Assembly (NCBI GenBank): GCA_963942565.1
Contig: OZ012691.1
Coordinates: forward strand, 17,216,257-17,280,256
Source: Maea johnstoni
Lineage: Eukaryota; Annelida; Polychaeta; Spionida; Magelonidae
Direction: 5' to 3'
DNA length: 64,000 nucleotides
The number at the start of each line of letters is the position of its first letter. Within the stretch, counting starts at the first letter, position 1. The notes under the pieces are model-generated. The model made no database searches. It was not told the origin of the DNA and saw nothing but the letters and a program-made list of their open reading frames with translations. Below are positions 61,545 through 64,000 of this stretch, in pieces. A program made the position numbers and the translations under genes.

Positions 61545-61602
61545 CAGGGAACACCATCAGAAAAAGCTATGGGAGCGGCGTTGAGGATAATTTTCATCCA
61601 AG
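61545..61602 (+). other. Candidate mini-exon B, 58 nt (array copy 2)
   Basis: Identical in sequence to the copy at 61219. If entered from the preceding array A it meets TGA after GAGCGGCGT. Confidence 0.35.
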
Positions 61603-61673
61603 GTAAATTACTGGTTGATTTTTATTAGTAATATTATTTTTGTTGTGATAATGTTTATCTCTCATTAATTTAG

Positions 61674-61713
61674 GGAAATATGAAGCACCAGTGGAAACAG
61701 CTTTGGATACAAG
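61674..61713 (+). other. Candidate mini-exon A, 40 nt (array copy 2; short form 61686-61713)
   Basis: Same sequence and borders as the copy at 61348. Confidence 0.35.
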
Positions 61714-61873
61714 GTAAATTGCTTATTGAATTATTATTATAATGATATTATTATTGTATTCAATGTCATCATCATCATCACATCATATTAATATTTGTAT
61801 TGTTAACAATATGAGTTAGTACTTTTATCATGTAGTATGTCCAGTCTGACAATTATTTCCATTGTTATTGCAG

Positions 61874-61931
61874 CAGGGAACACCATCAGAAAAAGCTATG
61901 GGAGCGGCGTTGAGGATAATTTTCATCCAAG
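61874..61931 (+). other. Candidate mini-exon B, 58 nt (array copy 3)
   Basis: Same sequence and borders as the copy at 61219. Confidence 0.35.
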
Positions 61932-62002
61932 GTAAATTACTGGTTGATTTTTGTTAGTAATATTATTTTTGTTGTGATAATGTTTATCTCTCATTAATTT
62001 AG

Positions 62003-62042
62003 GGAAATATGAAGCACCAGTGGAAACAGCTTTGGATACAAG
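62003..62042 (+). other. Candidate mini-exon A, 40 nt (array copy 3; short form 62015-62042)
   Basis: Same sequence and borders as the copy at 61348. Confidence 0.35.
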
Positions 62043-62202
62043 GTAAATTGCTTATTGAATTATTATTATAATGATATTATTATTGTATTCAATGTCATCA
62101 TCATCATCACATCATATTAATATTTGTATTGTTAACAATATGAGTTAGTACTTTTATCATGTAGTATGTCCAGTCTGACAATTATTTCCATTGTTATTGC
62201 AG

Positions 62203-62260
62203 CAGGGAACACCATCAGAAAAAGCTATGGGAGCGGCGTTGAGGATAATTTTCATCCAAG
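62203..62260 (+). other. Candidate mini-exon B, 58 nt (array copy 4)
   Basis: Same sequence and borders as the copy at 61219. Confidence 0.35.
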
Positions 62261-62331
62261 GTAAATTACTGGTTGATTTTTATTAGTAATATTATTTTTG
62301 TTGTGATAATGTTTATCTCTCATTAATTTAG

Positions 62332-62371
62332 GGAAATATGAAGCACCAGTGGAAACAGCTTTGGATACAAG
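62332..62371 (+). other. Candidate mini-exon A, 40 nt (array copy 4; short form 62344-62371)
   Basis: Last A of the array. Its downstream intron (GTAAATTACTTATTGAGTTATT) matches that of the A at 58947, not those of the other array copies, which marks the right edge of the amplified segment. Confidence 0.4.
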
Positions 62372-62527
62372 GTAAATTACTTATTGAGTTATTAATATCA
62401 TTGGTATTATTATTGTATTTATTGTCATCATCATCATCATATTTATATTTGTATTGTTAAAGGTATGAGTTTGTGCACATAACATGTGGTATGTCCTGTC
62501 TGATAATTGTTTTCATTGATATTGCAG

Positions 62528-62574
62528 GAGGTACAAGCATACCGAACAGCATCAAGGATACTTTTCAATCCAAG
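62528..62574 (+). other. Candidate mini-exon B', 47 nt (module 2)
   Basis: Counterpart of 59146-59192, same borders (TTGATATTGCAG, GTGAATAT). Reads RYKHTEQHQGYFSIQ when entered from an array A. Confidence 0.4.
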
Positions 62575-62630
62575 GTGAATATTTCATTTACTTTTTAATG
62601 GTAATATCATTATTTTGGGGGGAATATTAA

Positions 62631-62658
62631 GGAGCAGCAGGAACAGCTTTGGAATATC
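62631..62658 (+). other. Decayed A element (module 2)
   Basis: AGGAGCAGCAGGAACAGC, then TTTGGAATATC. Counterpart of 59248-59276, with no GT donor. Confidence 0.45.
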
Positions 62659-62781
62659 ATTGACATTTAATGTATTGGCATCATCATCATCATCACATAT
62701 ATATTTGTATTGTAAATTATATGAGTTTGTGCACATCATGTGGTATGTGCTGTCTGACAATTATTTCCATTGTTATTGCAG

Positions 62782-62840
62782 GAGGGAACACCATCAGGGA
62801 AAGGCATTTTGAACAGCATTGAGGATAGTTTTAATCCAAG
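62782..62840 (+). other. Candidate mini-exon B, 59 nt
   Basis: Acceptor TCTGACAATT...TTATTGCAG, donor AAG|GTAAAT. Phase 0 reads EGTPSGKGILNS, then IEDSFNP. It is closest to the copy at 56467 (both start GAG and share NIED/SIED). Confidence 0.5.
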
Positions 62841-62844
62841 GTAA

Positions 62845-63215
62845 ATAACTCTTATTATTATTATTATTATTGTAGTTATTGTCATTGTCATATTATTGTT
62901 ATCATTGTTTTTATCATTATTATTGTATTCATTGTCATTGTTATGTTATTGTTACTATTATTGTTATCATTGTCATTATTGTTATTATTAGTATTAGTAT
63001 TATTGTAGTTATTGTTATTGTTATCATATTATCGTTACTATTATTGTTATTGTTATTATTGTAGTTATTGTCATTGTCATATTGTTACTATTATTGTTAT
63101 TATGTCATCATCATCATATTATCGTTACTTTTATTGTTATTATTGTTATTATTATTATTGTAGTTATTGTCATATTGTTACTATTATTGTTATAGTTATT
63201 ATTGTTATTATCCAG
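62845..63215 (+). repeat. TTATTG simple-sequence tract
   Basis: The same microsatellite words as the three earlier tracts; ends abruptly at TTATCCAGCATAAGATT. Confidence 0.94.
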
Positions 63216-64000
63216 CATAAGATTTAATGGTTTTGGTAGTATATGCTGGTGCCTGAGGAATTCCAAAAGATTAAGCATTAATACTTAATATTAATATACC
63301 ATTCATCAAAATCTTTCTGCAGTTCTAAATATAAGGAATGGTTTTTCTAGTACTCACTGATCAATCTTCATTTCTTGCATAGAAGATTATTTAGTATATT
63401 TTTTGCTTTTTTCAAAATTGCTGCAGAAAAAACAAACAACCAACAGGGTGGTTGCTCTACACCAACAACTTAATCACAGAAGTTTGATATAACATTTGGC
63501 TCTTTCAATGATTGTTTAGATCCCGGTGACTCGACTGATCGCGCTATAACAGTTACAAAGAAATTCACTTAGAGCTGGCTTCGTGTATTTCCGCCTCAAA
63601 TAATGTGGTTGAAGCGTAGGGCCCACCCGCCCCATTTTTGAGGAGCTAAATGGGAGGATGATGCGCAACATAGAGCCTCTCATCTTTCAAGTCTTGCAGG
63701 AATCCTCCACGTGGAGCTCCTTGGGCATAACTGAAAATGTTATGGCAGAGTCCTGTAAGGCGAATTCTTATTTCGATTATCTCAAATGCATTTTATTAAC
63801 TTACGAATGTCTTAAGACTTTCCATTTTTTTCTTTTGGTAAATCCAGCATGGCAGTCGTCTAAAATGACATTTTGCTTTTGAAGGGTTCACAATATGTTT
63901 CACAATGCTGCAGGTTTAGATTTCATTTTCCCAAGTTTTACAATTTTTCTATCTAAACATAACCCCATTTCTATCTGAACATTACCCAAAAGGCAATTGC
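63216..64000. other. Unique right flank, no feature recognised
   Basis: Non-repetitive sequence. An open frame at 63658-63882 (74 codons) starts MMRNIEPLIFQVLQESSTW, but it has no splice or neighbour support and no recognised family. Confidence 0.4.

Larger units (their letters stand above)
61016..62371 (+). repeat. Tandem A+B array, four periods of 326-332 bp
   Basis: A elements end at 61058, 61387, 61713, 62042 and 62371; B elements (58 nt) lie between them. The introns are nearly identical, with the same CATCATCATCACATCA and TTAGTACTTTTATCATG words. Each period adds 86 or 98 nt of candidate exon, not a multiple of three. Confidence 0.93.

Overview
The window looks like nuclear DNA of an animal, probably a marine invertebrate. 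The grounds are spliceosome-type splice signals, AT-rich introns, ATT/ATC/TTATTG microsatellites and no compact gene layout. The species cannot be fixed from sequence alone. There is no bacterial-style gene, rRNA, tRNA, CRISPR array or recognisable transposase or reverse transcriptase. No protein family could be named with confidence. Region 1 (1 to about 53,660) is one head-to-tail tandem array of a roughly 1,405-bp unit: 36 whole units and a partial one, running off the left edge. Five units carry the same 441-bp internal duplication. Indels and point variants show dimer, 3-unit and 4-unit higher-order blocks, and divergence rises towards the right end, as expected of an array homogenised by unequal exchange. 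The unit is not featureless satellite. Each copy keeps, on the + strand, a 72-nt exon-like block (exon 1) and a 57-nt exon-like block (exon 2), both with intact AG/GT borders. A polyadenylation-like AATAAA lies about 150 nt after exon 1. Exon 2 is open only in phase 0. If it is spliced to exon 1 of the next unit, the frame stays open and ends at a TAG that forms the last codon of exon 1, giving 42 residues. The array may therefore be an amplified 3' end of a gene. Region 2 (about 53,660 to 57,345) is degenerate flank. It holds a 513-bp tandem duplication in which each copy contains an inverted relic of part of the array unit, a 101-bp duplication, and a CpG-richer module of two 412-bp copies with a perfect hairpin and a near-perfect palindrome. 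Region 3 (about 57,345 to 63,215) mixes TTATTG/TCATCA simple repeats, a 40-bp minisatellite and an (AT)37 tract with a family of + strand mini-exons (58-59 nt 'B' and 28/40 nt 'A'). These have constant splice borders and a shared S-G-[KN]-S-[IFL]-G reading frame. A six-element module (58.4-59.28 kb) recurs at 60.8-62.66 kb, where its central A+B pair has expanded into near-identical units of about 327 bp. Several mini-exons chain into open frames, but many copies are shifted or have lost a splice site, so whether this is a live gene, a decaying one or a noncoding transcript is unresolved. 63,216-64,000 is unique sequence with nothing recognisable.
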